Assembly: GCA_037157565.1 (NCBI GenBank)
Contig: JAZHRO010000073.1
Span: 94,714,001 to 94,778,000, forward strand
DNA from: Thalassia testudinum
Lineage: Eukaryota > Streptophyta > Magnoliopsida > Alismatales > Hydrocharitaceae
DNA length: 64,000 nucleotides
Direction of reading: 5' to 3'
Within the stretch, counting starts at the first letter, position 1. Every line of letters starts with the position of its first letter. The translations under genes were made by a program, and so were the position numbers. Under the pieces are notes generated by a model. That model did no database searches, had not been told where the DNA came from, and saw only the letters and a list, made by a program, of their open reading frames with translations. Shown one piece after another: positions 1-10,181 of this stretch.

Positions 1-377
1 TAAATATTACATATCATGCATCATTCTACACTAAAAATAGTTTGTATAAATTTTAGGTTAATTCGCACCCTTTTGTGACCAGGAGAGAAGAAGATTTATT
101 TCAGGGCCTCGGATTGACAATCCAACCATACAGATCTGATTAGGACGATGATCGGAGTCCAACGTTTCTAAAATCATCACCTACAGAGCAAAGAAAATGG
201 ACGGCCATGATGGTGCCACGTGGTGCCATCACAGCCGCCCAAGACCAACCGTAGCCACCATTCACCCCAAAGGAGCATCTCCGCGAAGAGATCTCAACTG
301 TTGGATCAAGATCCAATGGTTGAGAAGCCACCTCCACCAAACCATGCAAATTCTTAAATTCAACATAACCACGTGCA

Positions 378-430
378 TAGCATAATGGTTATGCACTCAA
401 GAATGAAGTAGCCAGCACGCGATCGAAGCC
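378..430 (+). other. tRNA-like A-box/B-box module in U3
   Basis: TAGCATAATGG (378-388) resembles the pol III A box, and GCGATCGAAGCC (419-430) is a decayed B box. Their spacing of about 41-42 bases is that of the D arm and T arm of a tRNA. The same module sits in a similar place in three related LTRs. No acceptor stem can be drawn, so this is not a functional tRNA gene. Confidence 0.45.
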
Positions 431-775
431 CTGCAAGCAGATTAATTCGTTGCAGAAAGTGCGCAAGTAAAATTCACCTGTTGGATCTAATTAGGCAACA
501 GAGAAGGAGACGATGTGGTGTAACGATCGGCGCACGATCTGCATGGGAGAGATCACACGCTGATCGATGCCTGATTTGACTCACCAGCTGAGTGCGTGAC
601 ATCCGCGTGATCTACAGCTCTTCGATGAAGGTAGGACGACTCTCCTTCGATCACGCCTTAGTTGTGCAAACGGAGGGTCAATGGGCCCGGATCTTCAACA
701 ACGTTTATGTTGAGGCTACAGTGGTGTCTTTGATGTCACTAAATGCTCTATAATGAAATGTTGCTTCTCCTCCAC

Positions 776-782
776 TATTAAA
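776..782 (+). promoter_or_regulatory. TATA-like box of the window-start LTR
   Basis: TATTAAA, followed by GGACCCCC and a CATCC-rich leader. It corresponds to the clearer TATAAAAA of the related LTR at 7661-7668. A second candidate, TATAATG, lies at 749-755. Confidence 0.45.
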
Positions 783-1460
783 GGACCCCCATACCCCTCC
801 ATCCATCTTCATCCCTTCCTATGCTCTCCTCACCTACTCTAGAGCTCAAAACACACCTTGAGCTTGTGGCCCAAGTCTTTGGGATGCTCCACTAGAGAAA
901 AGAAAATTATTTTCCACCATCTCACCACCATTCGTGGAGCTCTCATCAGCCATCTTCCCAACCATGTTCTGGAAGCGGATCACGCTACAACGTCGCCTGT
1001 CCTCCCCTCATCTTCCGATGTTGTTCTCTTTCCTCCAACTCCTCCACATCATCATCCGGGCCCCGTCAACGTAGCTTTGTCCTCCAAACAATCGACAAAG
1101 AGGATTTTTCTCACCCCCTTTCTCTTTTACTACTTTTAGAGTGTACAATATATTTTAATAAGCATTTTTGAAGCATATATCTATAAGTAGTTTTTGATTC
1201 TCTTTCTCTTCCTTTATAATTGGCAAGTAGAATAGTTCTTTCCTGCTTTCTAGAATAGCTTAGTGTAAATAATATTCCTGCTTGTTTCCACACTATCATA
1301 AAATGCTAAAAAAAATAGCAAATACAAAATACCAAAAAGAAACAAAGTCAAACACGATTTTCAAAGAATCAAATGTCGTCTCCTTGTATTCGACCCAGGG
1401 CTCATCTTGAGTTTTGGTATAAATTTTATTTGGTTAGCTAATTTTGCAACTACGATAACA

Positions 1461-2632
1461 GGTTCTCCAAAACCCAAACTTTTCCTCTCAAAATACACCC
1501 ACTAGATACCCTTATCCCGATTCCTACCCCTAGGTCAACTCAAACTAAATAAGTGAGCTCAAAAGCCAAAATCATGGATAACACTATCCATGATCTTGAC
1601 CTTTTATCCACAGAGTTGTCCTACTATCCAGGAACCTATCCAACCTACCCTAGATCCAATCCTTAACCCAAGAACCTATTTAGGTCCATAACCTCACTTA
1701 GTTGACTTAGTATAAGTCAATTGGGTTCATCGAACCTATTTGGACCCAACCCACTAGACTTAAGGTCAACCTTGCCCAATTAGGAACCTATTTTCACAAC
1801 CTATGTCAATCCCTAACCCTACCTAAATATGACCCACGAAAATCCTAGACTAATCCTCTTAAGTTGGTACCAACTTAAGAAGATTTTATCCCTTAGTGGT
1901 TGGCCAGGAATATTTTATCCCTTGGTAGCCACCCACTTAGGTTGCCTATTTTTTGAAAACACCCAACCTATCCTGGACTTACAATCTAGATCCTAAGGTC
2001 CTTATTTAACCAATCCTAGGATGAAATCTAACCCATCCAAGTTGGTGATCCTAGGCACTCTGGATCAACCAATGGAAGACACCTAGATTCCTATAAAAGG
2101 ACCTAGCCTCTAACCCTTAGAACGAAATTAACCTTAGCATAGAATTAGCCTCAGGCCACCAACTAGAACTAGTTCTCCTTCTTCTCATGGAGTTCATGGA
2201 TGCACCTTCACATTCGCTACTATGCTGCCACTTTGGACTTCACCTTCGAAGCCCATAGTTCCTAGTCTTTATTTTCTAGTTCTAATTGTCATTAGATTTG
2301 ATTTCAAGCATTCTTCTAGTTGTAACCATCTTATTCTGACATTTGATTCGTAGTAAAAGTTTTAATAGCTTTTCTTTAACTCGTCTTAGAGTATTTGTCT
2401 ACTTCTCATGTTTCGTAGTTTTAGTCAATTTTATTTGCATTCTAGTAGTAATCTCATTCTTAGTACTAGGAAAGGGAATTAGTCCAGTAGCCCCCCTACG
2501 AACGACTCGGACTTTGTTTGGAAAATATTAACGTCAAATTTTTGAGTTCAATTAAAATAAATTTAAGAGTTTCTAATGCGATTATACTACAAAAAAAACA
2601 TATTTTATGCAATCACATCCACATTTAAAACA
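1461..2632 (+). mobile_element. Element 0: 5' LTR remnant
   Basis: Right part of the 5' LTR of the oldest element in the window. It has a U3 rich in CCTA and AATTGGG words, a TATA box at 2092-2098, and a U5 whose end (GCGATTATACTAC, near 2578-2590) matches the U5 end of element 1 (GCGACTATACTAC, near 12308-12320). The LTR is taken to end at the CA of 2631-2632. Four bases later comes a degenerate tRNA-Asp primer site. The left end is lost or hidden against the clade-A LTR at 1-1460. A perfect 24-bp palindrome lies at 1857-1880. The matching 3' LTR is not in the window. Confidence 0.6.
2092..2098 (+). promoter_or_regulatory. TATA box of element 0 LTR
   Basis: TATAAAA within CCTATAAAAGG, the usual U3/R boundary signal of a plant LTR. 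Confidence 0.55.
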
Positions 2633-2636
2633 CTTT

Positions 2637-2654
2637 TGGCGTCATTTCCAAGGA
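2637..2654 (+). other. Primer binding site of element 0 (tRNA-Asp type, decayed)
   Basis: TGGCGTCATTTCCAAGGA differs at a few positions from the Athila primer site TGGCGCCGTTGCCGGGGA, which is complementary to the 3' end of plant tRNA-Asp. The following GGCAACGG also matches the sequence after the primer site of element 2. Confidence 0.6.
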
Positions 2655-4320
2655 GGCAACGGAGTTTGGTTCCATATTTGCGTTCATCTTTGCATCCATG
2701 CTTCTAACTCATTTTTCTCTATTCTTCTGATTGTGTGCAAGATTTCACGACAACACAAGATCTCGTGCACAAGTAGTAAAAATGGAGCAAAGTGTAGGTA
2801 GAGATCAAGGTAGTCCTTGCATCTTAGTTTAGGTTTATTTTTGAATCCTAGGTTGCCTTAAAGTCTTTAAAAAAAAATATATATCTATCCATATAGATTA
2901 GGTGTCTATCTTGATTCTTAGGTTAGTCATTTGCTTGGGTCCTTTGCATAAAAAAAAAAGCTCTTGTTGGTGGGTATTATCTTTTGGAAATCAATAAAAT
3001 CACCTTTTACATTTTTGGGCTGCAACAAACTTTGATTTTTAAAATTCAATTACCAAAATTTTCACATAAAAAAATTCTGAAATTTCTACTGGACATGGGT
3101 ATTGAAGTTGGGAACAACATATCCAAATTTGGTGCAATTCTAATTTACATAAAAATTTTAAAAATTCGCAAATTGAATTGGTATCAAGTTTGTTGTCGTT
3201 TCTGATTATTTGGTCTTCAAAAAATCATGGGAAGTTTTATATTACTCCGATATATCTAAAATTTGTTGTGTTGGATTCCTATGATAATATAGAATTCCCA
3301 AAAAATATAAACAAAATATTTGGTGCACGTTTGGCTACACGGAATATTTAATTACTAACTGGGGGTCAAAATAGACTATAGAACCCCCAGCATACTTTAA
3401 ATATGAAAAATTACATAATGTGCATTAAAAAATATGAAGAAAATAACTCTAGGTGCCTTAGTTGGTGGTACAATAGGACTATAGATTTCTTTGATTGGGT
3501 GGCACCGCGTATGATTTTTTGGGCTAAAACGAATCATATAGCACTATCTGCTCTTAGGATTTCACATTAGGGTAGAGCACACTTGCATCTCCATATTTAA
3601 AGGAAATTTATCAAAGAATTGGGACTTGCAAAATCTCTTGTGTGCCTCATCAGAACCATTGTTAGAATTTATTTAACTAAGTGAATCCTAAAATTCACTA
3701 ATATAAGCACTTGAACTTTAAAAGAAACCACATCAATTAAGCTTGTATTATGAACCCTTGTTTGGCACGCACACACAATTCAATTGATCTAAGTGGCCTA
3801 CCACCCCCTTTACGCCCATCACCTAATCCCGTGCACTTTAAATCCTAAGCCATAATTAACTTGATAGATGCGTCAACTAGGTTGGATTTTATTTTCCAAA
3901 TTGGAGCATTACCTAGTTGATTGTATCTAAGGCCTTGTCTATGTGGGCCAACTGGTGACAAGAAAGGTCAGTGAGGTACCCATGTTAACCTCTAGTGGTG
4001 TCCTGCCGTGTGGGGTGTCCTAGGGGTCCAACCCTTTTGGCCAGCCAAATAGTTCAAGGGTCAGGTCACTTAGCTAGGGTTTGCGAAATTTGGACTAGGT
4101 CCAATAAGTGCAACCCTTCAGGGCTAGAAATTGACTACTTGCATTGTGCGCACACTTCTCTCTCATGTTCTCTCCGCATCTATACCATTCTTCCAAGTGT
4201 ATGCACGAAACTAGATCACAAAATCCACACTTGGTGCCACCTCTACAAAGAGAACCAAGGAGTTGACTGATTATTGGTGAATCCAGTTCTACATCTAACT
4301 TAGATTCTGATCTTGATTTG
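2655..4320 (+). other. Element 0 untranslated leader
   Basis: About 1.67 kb with no supportable coding. It resembles the leader of element 1 (12393-13941). Both contain a repeated word close to TAGGTTT...GAATCCTAGGTT (here near 2828-2855 and 2898-2925) and AT-rich stretches. Confidence 0.5.
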
Positions 4321-4689
4321 ATGGCTAACCCAGCCAACCTGAATCCACAACCGAATCAGATGGATCCTCGGGCTTAGATCCAAGACCTTCAACTCCAACT
4401 AAACCAGTTTCAACAAGAACATCAAACCCAAATACAAGAGATGTTTGGGATTTTACAGATCCAACATCCATAGTCTAGACCTTTGAGGGATTTTTACAAC
4501 CCTACCTAGTATCAACACCAACCTTATGTTAGGGTCCCACCTATAAAGGTTCAATTTGAGATTAAGCACTCCACTAAACAACTCATACCTCATTTTAAGG
4601 GTAAAAATGATGAAGACCTCTTCCAATTCTTTGAAGAGTTTGTAGCCATTAGTGAGACAATTGGAATTCCCAATCTACATGATGATGTG
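4321..4689 (+). pseudogene. gag: Element 0 gag, part 1 (broken)
   Basis: N-terminal part of an Athila-type gag (capsid precursor of the retrotransposon particle). It starts ATGGCTAACCC, in step with the MANP start of the element 1 gag. Recognisable words are RDFYNPT, the FEIK block, HFKG and DLFQFFEE, ending at LHDDV. Several in-frame stops are present (for example after MDPRA and before the RDFYNP block). The reading stops abruptly at 4689, where a solo LTR entered, and resumes in frame at 8319 with LKMKLFPF. It is too damaged to make protein. Confidence 0.75.
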
Positions 4690-5369
4690 TGATGAACGAG
4701 TTTTCATTGCAAAATATTTGAGTTTGGAAAACTCCAGTGGTTGCAAGTTTGCAAGAAAATCTACTACCAAATAATATTTATAATCGAAACTCTGGTGAGT
4801 CTCGAGTCAAACATAGGGAGGCAAACATTTAATTAAAAATTGCATTTGGAATTATTTTCATAAAGCAAATTAGCTGGTTGAATTTAATCTAAACAAGCTA
4901 AACTACTTAAAGAATAAATAATAGAAAAGAGAGAGTGAATAATAGAGAGAAAAGAGAGAGAGAGAGTGAACAAATATTTCATAGCCATATGTTCATTAAA
5001 CTACTTGTAAAAATGAAAACTACACTAGAAAGCAGTAAAAAGATAGGGATGAGAAAATCCTCCTCGATAGTTGCTTGGAGGATGAGCCGTGTTGATGGAG
5101 TGCCCAAAAGAGGGTGGTGATGCTGGACGAGGGAGAATGAGGCTGGAGGATGGAGGATGAAGTAAGGCAACGTCATAGCAAGATCCACTTCCCGAATGGT
5201 GGCAAGAAGACAACCATGGGATGCTCCACGAAGGGGGTGAGAAGATGATGAAAATTTTGACTTTTTTTACTCTAGAGGAGCATCCCGGGTTTGGGACTAG
5301 CTCCTTAGAGCTTTAGAGAGGGTGAGAGAAGAAGAGAAGGGATCAAGAAATGTGTAGCAGGGGTAGGCT

Positions 5370-5376
5370 ATCTATA
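5370..5376 (-). promoter_or_regulatory. TATA-like box of the outer solo LTR
   Basis: TATAGAT on the minus strand, followed by a leader with AGAGCTCTA-like and GGATGCTCC words shared with the window-start LTR near 835-890. Confidence 0.4.
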
Positions 5377-5818
5377 GGTGTAATCGTGGAGGTAATTTAG
5401 TCATTTGAAGGCTTAAAATTTAATGTTGGGGTCTTTAGTGACGTTTATGATCGTCACTATAGGTGCACGCCGTTGAAGGCATGCCTCAGCATGAGCCACT
5501 CGATGAAGATACGAGCGTCCATACGCTACCACATCACTCAGCTTCTCACCTTCAAGCGTTGAGTGTGCACATCTCAAGCCATCTCGGCTATCCAATCACA
5601 CAATCAGACAAGTTCAACGTCGTGAGTGCTTCCTCTTCAGCCGTTGGGTGTGCTCGCGTATGATGGCTCATCTGATGGTGCATCATCGCACGCCTGGAGC
5701 ACGCTCACTCATCCGGTGGACGAGAGTGTGCCATGTGGTCGCTGCCGATGCCGCTCAATCACGATCTGGCAATTGAATTTTGCCGTGCGTCGCTCCTCAC
5801 AAATTAATGCGCTTGCCG

Positions 5819-5870
5819 TGGATCGAACATGCACCTTGCACTTTGCATAAGAATGTGGACCATTGTGCTA
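5819..5870 (-). other. tRNA-like A-box/B-box module, duplicate 1
   Basis: On the minus strand, A box TAGCACAATGG (5870-5860) and B box TGTTCGATCCA (5829-5819), with tRNA-like spacing of about 41 bases. It lies in U3 of the outer solo LTR. Confidence 0.55.
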
Positions 5871-6297
5871 TCCTCCGTGCTTTGTCGCATTTTTGAATTT
5901 CTCATCCGTGCATTCTCAACCATTGGATGAAGATCCAATGGGTGCACGCCGTTGAAGTTACGCCTCAACGTGAGCTGCTCGATGAAGATAAGAGCGTCCA
6001 TACGCTACCACATCACTCAGCTTCTCACCTTCAAGCGTTGAGTGTGCACATCTTGAGCCATCTCGGCTATCCAATCACACAATCAGACAAGTTCAACGTC
6101 GCAAGCGCTTCCTCTTCAGCCATTGGGTGTGCTCGCATATGATGGCTCGTCTGATGGAGCATCATCGCACGCCTGGAGCACGCTCACTCATCTGGTGGAC
6201 GAGAGTGTGCCATGTGGTCGCTGCCGATGCCACTCAATCGTGATCTGGCAATTGAATTTTGCCGTGCGCCGCTCCTCGCAAATTAATGCGCTTGCCG

Positions 6298-6349
6298 TGG
6301 ATCGAACATGCACCTTGCACTTTGCATAAGAATGTGGACCGCTGTGCTA
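6298..6349 (-). other. tRNA-like A-box/B-box module, duplicate 2
   Basis: Second copy created by the 479-bp tandem duplication. A box TAGCACAGCGG (6349-6339) and B box TGTTCGATCCA (6308-6298), minus strand. Confidence 0.55.
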
Positions 6350-7250
6350 TCCTCCATGCTTTGTCGCATTTTTGAATTTCTCATCCGTGCATTCTCAACC
6401 ATTGGATGAAGATCAAGGGTTGCTTGATGAGAAGTAGAGCAGCGGTGGCAGTGGGCGGCTTTGATGGTGCCACATGGCACCATCTGGGCCATCCATTTTC
6501 CAATGCATGTAGATGGTGCCATGGATGTCGAATTGGGTCTATTTTCGCACTGTTGGGATGCGATCATTGATCCGAACCCATCCATGTAGTTGGATTTGTC
6601 ATCTGAGGTATGGATTTGCATCACCTTGCCCCCTGACCTCTAATCTTTCTTGAACTGCATATGATGTTACGGAAGTCCGATTGGGGCAATCTCGTAGGCG
6701 TTAAACTCTGATCGTTGCCCTGATCAGATTTGTACGGTTGGATCTTCAATCTAAGGCCTAGAAAATATCACCCTGTCCTGTGACCACTGATGACTCTACA
6801 ATGTTCATTGTTAATATTATCAATTAGAGTCAATTTCAGGGATACTTGTGCGATAATGACATATTATAATGGGCTTGGGAGCATTGCAGCATATTGCTTG
6901 ATCTTTACATTTTAATTGCTTAGAATCAATATTTAATGACCATGTGCACAATTGCATTTTGAAACAGGTATTAGATGAGAAATCAGACCATACAGATGGA
7001 TCCAAATCGACGAACGGAGTCCAACGGACTCAAAATCATCCCAATCCGACCTTCGTAGCTCCCACAACAAGCTCAAGAGTCCTGACCATTGATGCACTGA
7101 TCAACTGCCCAAAATGCAACACATGGCCACTACTCATGCTTTCCATCGTTCTTCAATTGATCCTTCATTATGCGTTCACCTTCGTCAGATCTTCATCCCA
7201 TGCATGCCATCACGTGAACGCTGCGTCGTCGTCGCTACCATCCATGCAGA

Positions 7251-7301
7251 TAGCACAGTGGTCGAAGGCCTTCTCCACTCCAGCAGGCGCGGGTTCGAAT
7301 C
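7251..7301 (+). other. tRNA-like A-box/B-box module in U3
   Basis: A box TAGCACAGTGG (7251-7261) and B box GGTTCGAATC (7292-7301), 41 bases apart. The bases between include GTGGTCGAAGGC, a tRNA-Leu/Ser-like D arm. No matching acceptor or T stem is seen. It lies about 400 bp upstream of the TATA box. Confidence 0.6.
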
Positions 7302-7660
7302 ATAGAGGCACCTCTCCTAGCGCACCCCAATTGAAAATCGGGCCTTTCGATCTGATCTATGGTCAAAAAGTGGGTGCGATGAGCGCCATCCAGCCATCCA
7401 CATGAAACACGCGTGATCACGCGCTCGAGTATGCCCAATCCAACGAGCGTGAGGGGCAATTTGAGACATCAGACAAAGTTTGATTTCAGCCGTCTGATCT
7501 TAGATCGGACGACTTAAGCAGAGCACGTGCGGATCACATGGTAGCTATGCATGCATTGAAGATGTGAGGACAGGGGCAAGGGCGACGGATGCGGCAGGTC
7601 TTTAGTGACATTTTGAAAGTCACTATTTACCCAATGACAAATTTGAGCCCTTTCCTCAAC

Positions 7661-7668
7661 TATAAAAA
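7661..7668 (+). promoter_or_regulatory. TATA box of the inner solo LTR
   Basis: TATAAAAA, followed by GGGCCCTTCCCC and a CATC-rich leader. Confidence 0.6.
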
Positions 7669-8318
7669 GGGCCCTTCCCCTCCCATTTGCATCAATCATC
7701 CACCCAAGAGATATCACCACCTTTTAGAGCTCTAAGCAAGGTCTTGAAGTTGCCAACAAAAGCTCCTCCACCGCCATGACTGCCTTGACGCCGTCTTCTT
7801 CCTTGTCTTAGTTTGATTTTGTGATAGTGTAGTACATGTTTTTCATTTGAAGCATTCATCTATATTTTGTTCATCATAACATTTGATAATTAATAGAATA
7901 CATCCTTGATATATTATTCGCATCATGATTCTCTAACCTTATTCCCCCTCTCTCTCTATCTCTCTCTTTCTCATTCTCTCCTTTTGCAAGTGAATCAAAA
8001 GCGATATTTTTGTGACACGAAAGTGATTAGCGGATTTAATATTTTGCCTCCCTGTGTTCGACACTAGGACTCACATCCGATAATTTTTCTAAGTAAAATT
8101 GACATCGTGAAATGCATTACAACGAACGATTTTTACGCAAACGGGTCCAGCGAGCGTCAACCACGAAAAGAGACGAATTACTGTATAATTTGTACAAATT
8201 AACCTAAATGCATGATGATGCATGTTATGCAATATTTATAATGCATGATGCTTCTATGACACTAGGAACATGCATAAATAGACATTTTAGGCTAATTAGA
8301 TGTGTGCACATCAATGTG

Positions 8319-8997
8319 CTTAAAATGAAACTCTTCCCTTTTGCCTTAAAAGAGAAAGCTAGCCATTAGTTTAGGTCTATAGGAAGGCTTGTTAACACAT
8401 GGGGGAGCCAAGAAGCACCTTCCTAAAAAAATTTTCCCCATTTGGAAAATCTAATCCACTTAGAAGAGTTATCACCACCTTCTCCCAACACCCTAAAGAA
8501 CCATTACATGAAGCATGGGAGAGGTTCATGGATTTAATTAGAAAATGCCTGCATCATAAGGTTCCTAGATGACAACTAGTGCAGATCTTTTAATCACAGG
8601 CTTAATGATCATATGAGAAGCCTTGTAAATGCTGCTTGTGGAGGCAACTTTATGAGCAAAGATGAAAATTGTGCTTTTGATTTATTTGAGAATATGAGTA
8701 AGAATTCCATGAACAATGCCTCCATGGAAACTTATGGAAGATCTATGCAACCTAGAGGTGGAATTTATGAGGTCCAGGAGAGCTCCAGCAATGTGGATAT
8801 GAACTTGATATGTGAAAAGCTGGACAAAGTTGAGGTTGTTTCAAAACAATTGGATGAACTAATGAGCCAAAATTGGAAGAGAGCAACCCTCCCATCACCT
8901 ACTATCCAAGCTCCCTCAGGGAGGGAGTTTGTGAACAATCTACACATGACTCAAGATGCGAGCCAACTGACCCAGGGCCCTTTACATGGGACCCAAG
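8319..8997 (+). pseudogene. gag: Element 0 gag, part 2 (broken)
   Basis: Continues part 1 after the solo LTR. It starts LKMKLFPFALKEKAS, the conserved capsid block seen as [12 protein letters not shown] in element 1. After a stop and a shift comes a readable stretch at 8613-8997 with AACGGNFMSKDE, FDLFENMSKNSMNNASM and QPRGGIYEV, then a coiled LDKVE segment. This is the Retrotrans_gag-type core plus linker. It ends at 8997 (TSD CCAAG), where LTR-X entered, and resumes near 50734. Confidence 0.75.
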
Positions 8998-10181
8998 TGT
9001 TTAATGCACGAAATCGGTGTTTAAGATCATTGCGTTGTAGTATAGACCAAAATTACTCAACAACAAATATAATTTATAACTCGAATTTAAGTTCGAGATC
9101 GAACATAAGGAGCAAGTGTTGCATTCACGCACTAATCTGAATAAAAATATAAATGAGTACAATAATTAAGCCAATAATGATTTGCAATGAACACTAATTA
9201 CTCAAAATTGATCATTAATATATAATGTGAGTATATGAAGAGTTTGTCATGGCAAAAAGAATGGAAATATCCCAAAATGTGGTGATTTAAATCAACTTTT
9301 AGATCCTCATTCAAGCATGTATCATAACCATAGTACTTAAATTATTCAACAGTAATTCAAATAATGCTGCAGTCAGACACCAAGTATTTAGATGCTACAG
9401 TGCAGAGGCACTATTCATCCTTTTCATCTATTCTCTTCCTTCTTCTTCTTCTTCCTTCAGATCTTTCCTTCTCTCTCTCCTTCTACACAGAGCTTTCCTT
9501 CTTTTCACAGACAAGGGCTACGCACTCTTCTTCAGCGACCAAGTGATGGGAGATTGCCCTGTAGAGTAAAACCCCCCTCTCTCTCACAATTCCTCCTTTA
9601 TTTCTCTTCTCTTCTCTCTCTCAATTTCGGGTATATAAGCGGGTATACGAATCCGGGTAATTGGGTTTGGCCAGACCCACATGCATGTGTGCACGGGCGA
9701 GAAGTGAGGGCATGAGGAGGCAAGTGTGGGGGACCTCACCCCCAAGGTGTCTTGAGGCAAATAGCCAGTATCAGAAAAATAATTGAAGTGTTTCCGTGCA
9801 CCTCTCCACGTCTGATGTGGGACTAAATCCCATAGGGCCCCTCCTCGCGCAGCTGCTGTGAAGACGTGTTCGATTGGAGTAGCAGCGTTTGAAGTGGTGC
9901 CCAATTGACCACCTGGGCATGTGCCTAGAAGCCCTCCACACAACTTGGGGATGTTACTTGGGGCTCGCACAACCTGAAGCTAGAAGAACAGCATTAGAGA
10001 ATAGGTGCGGTGGTGGAGCTCCGATGGAAGACCTGAAACACAAAGTACAGGCTAAAATCCCTCGTTAAAAGGCTCAAGAGGATCTCCGTAGGTCGTGGAA
10101 TGTGATGGCAACGTCCATGGGCTGTGGGAGCACGTGGAGTGGTCAGACAGAGGCGAAGATGGTGTGCGAATGATGGGTTCG
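8998..10181 (-). mobile_element. LTR-X, left part
   Basis: Minus-strand LTR starting TGTTTAATGC on the plus strand. It is homologous to the LTR at 61151-64000: both open with TGTT, then CGAAATC, then CGTTGTAGTATA, then a GAACA...GGGAGC-like box, a TTCTTC-rich tract, and a block with GGACCTCACCCC and GAGGCAAA. It is interrupted at 10181 by element 1 and continues at 47468. CCAAG (8993-8997) is the probable target duplication. No protein is supported; short frames at 9364-9970 run through low-complexity DNA. Confidence 0.7.

Larger units (their letters stand above)
1..1460 (+). mobile_element. Clade-A Athila-type LTR, cut by the window edge
   Basis: Plus-strand LTR whose left end lies outside the window. 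It aligns by eye, block for block, with the minus-strand solo LTR at 4690-8313 and the plus-strand solo LTR at 6788-8159. Shared blocks are a GAGTCCAACG box near 157, a TTGGATC/GATCCAA hairpin near 301-316, a tRNA-like module at 378-430, a TATTAAA box at 776-782, a leader rich in CTCC and CATC, and a U5-like segment near 1381 reading CTCCTTGTATTCGACCC. The right end is taken at the CA of 1459-1460, because similarity to the other copies fades there; this border is approximate. No protein is encoded. The next base starts a different LTR (element 0), so this copy either inserted into it or recombined with it. Confidence 0.6.
5462..6414. repeat. 479-bp tandem duplication inside the outer solo LTR
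   Basis: Two adjacent copies, 5462-5940 and 5941 to about 6414, both starting GGTGCACGCCGTTGAAG. They agree over nearly their full length, with scattered substitutions. Each copy carries a tRNA-like module and ends in an ACCATTGGATGAAGATC block. The duplication lies in U3, upstream of the TATA box on the minus strand. Confidence 0.85.
6788..8159 (+). mobile_element. Inner solo LTR, clade A
   Basis: Begins TGATGACTC and ends GAGCGTCA, between perfect 5-bp target duplications ACCAC (6783-6787 and 8160-8164). It is 1372 bp, close to the 1378/1380-bp LTRs of element 2, which it resembles in the U3 block around CGGAGTCCAACGGACTC (7014-7030). The order is U3, tRNA-like module 7251-7301, hairpin 7489-7513, TATA 7661-7668, then a U5-like CCTCCCTGTGTTCGACAC near 8053. 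Removing it restores the outer LTR sequence across 8164/6783. No coding or primer site is present, so it is a solo LTR. Confidence 0.85.
4690..8313 (-). mobile_element. Outer solo LTR, clade A, with nested insert
   Basis: On the plus strand it begins TGATGAACGAG and ends GTGCACATCA (TG...CA), between perfect 5-bp target duplications ATGTG (4685-4689 and 8314-8318). It disrupts element 0 gag. On the minus strand the order is U3 start (8313 to about 8165, matching window bases 1-75), the inner LTR insertion, the rest of U3, TATA at 5370-5376, a leader, and a U5-like GCCTCCCTATGTTTGAC. No primer site or coding is present, so it is a solo LTR left by recombination between two LTRs. Without the inner insert it is about 2.25 kb, lengthened by a 479-bp tandem duplication. 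Confidence 0.8.

Noticed and set aside
5463..6624. Paired similar frames of 60-113 codons
   Set aside because: They reflect the 479-bp tandem duplication in a solo LTR, with no protein family resemblance.
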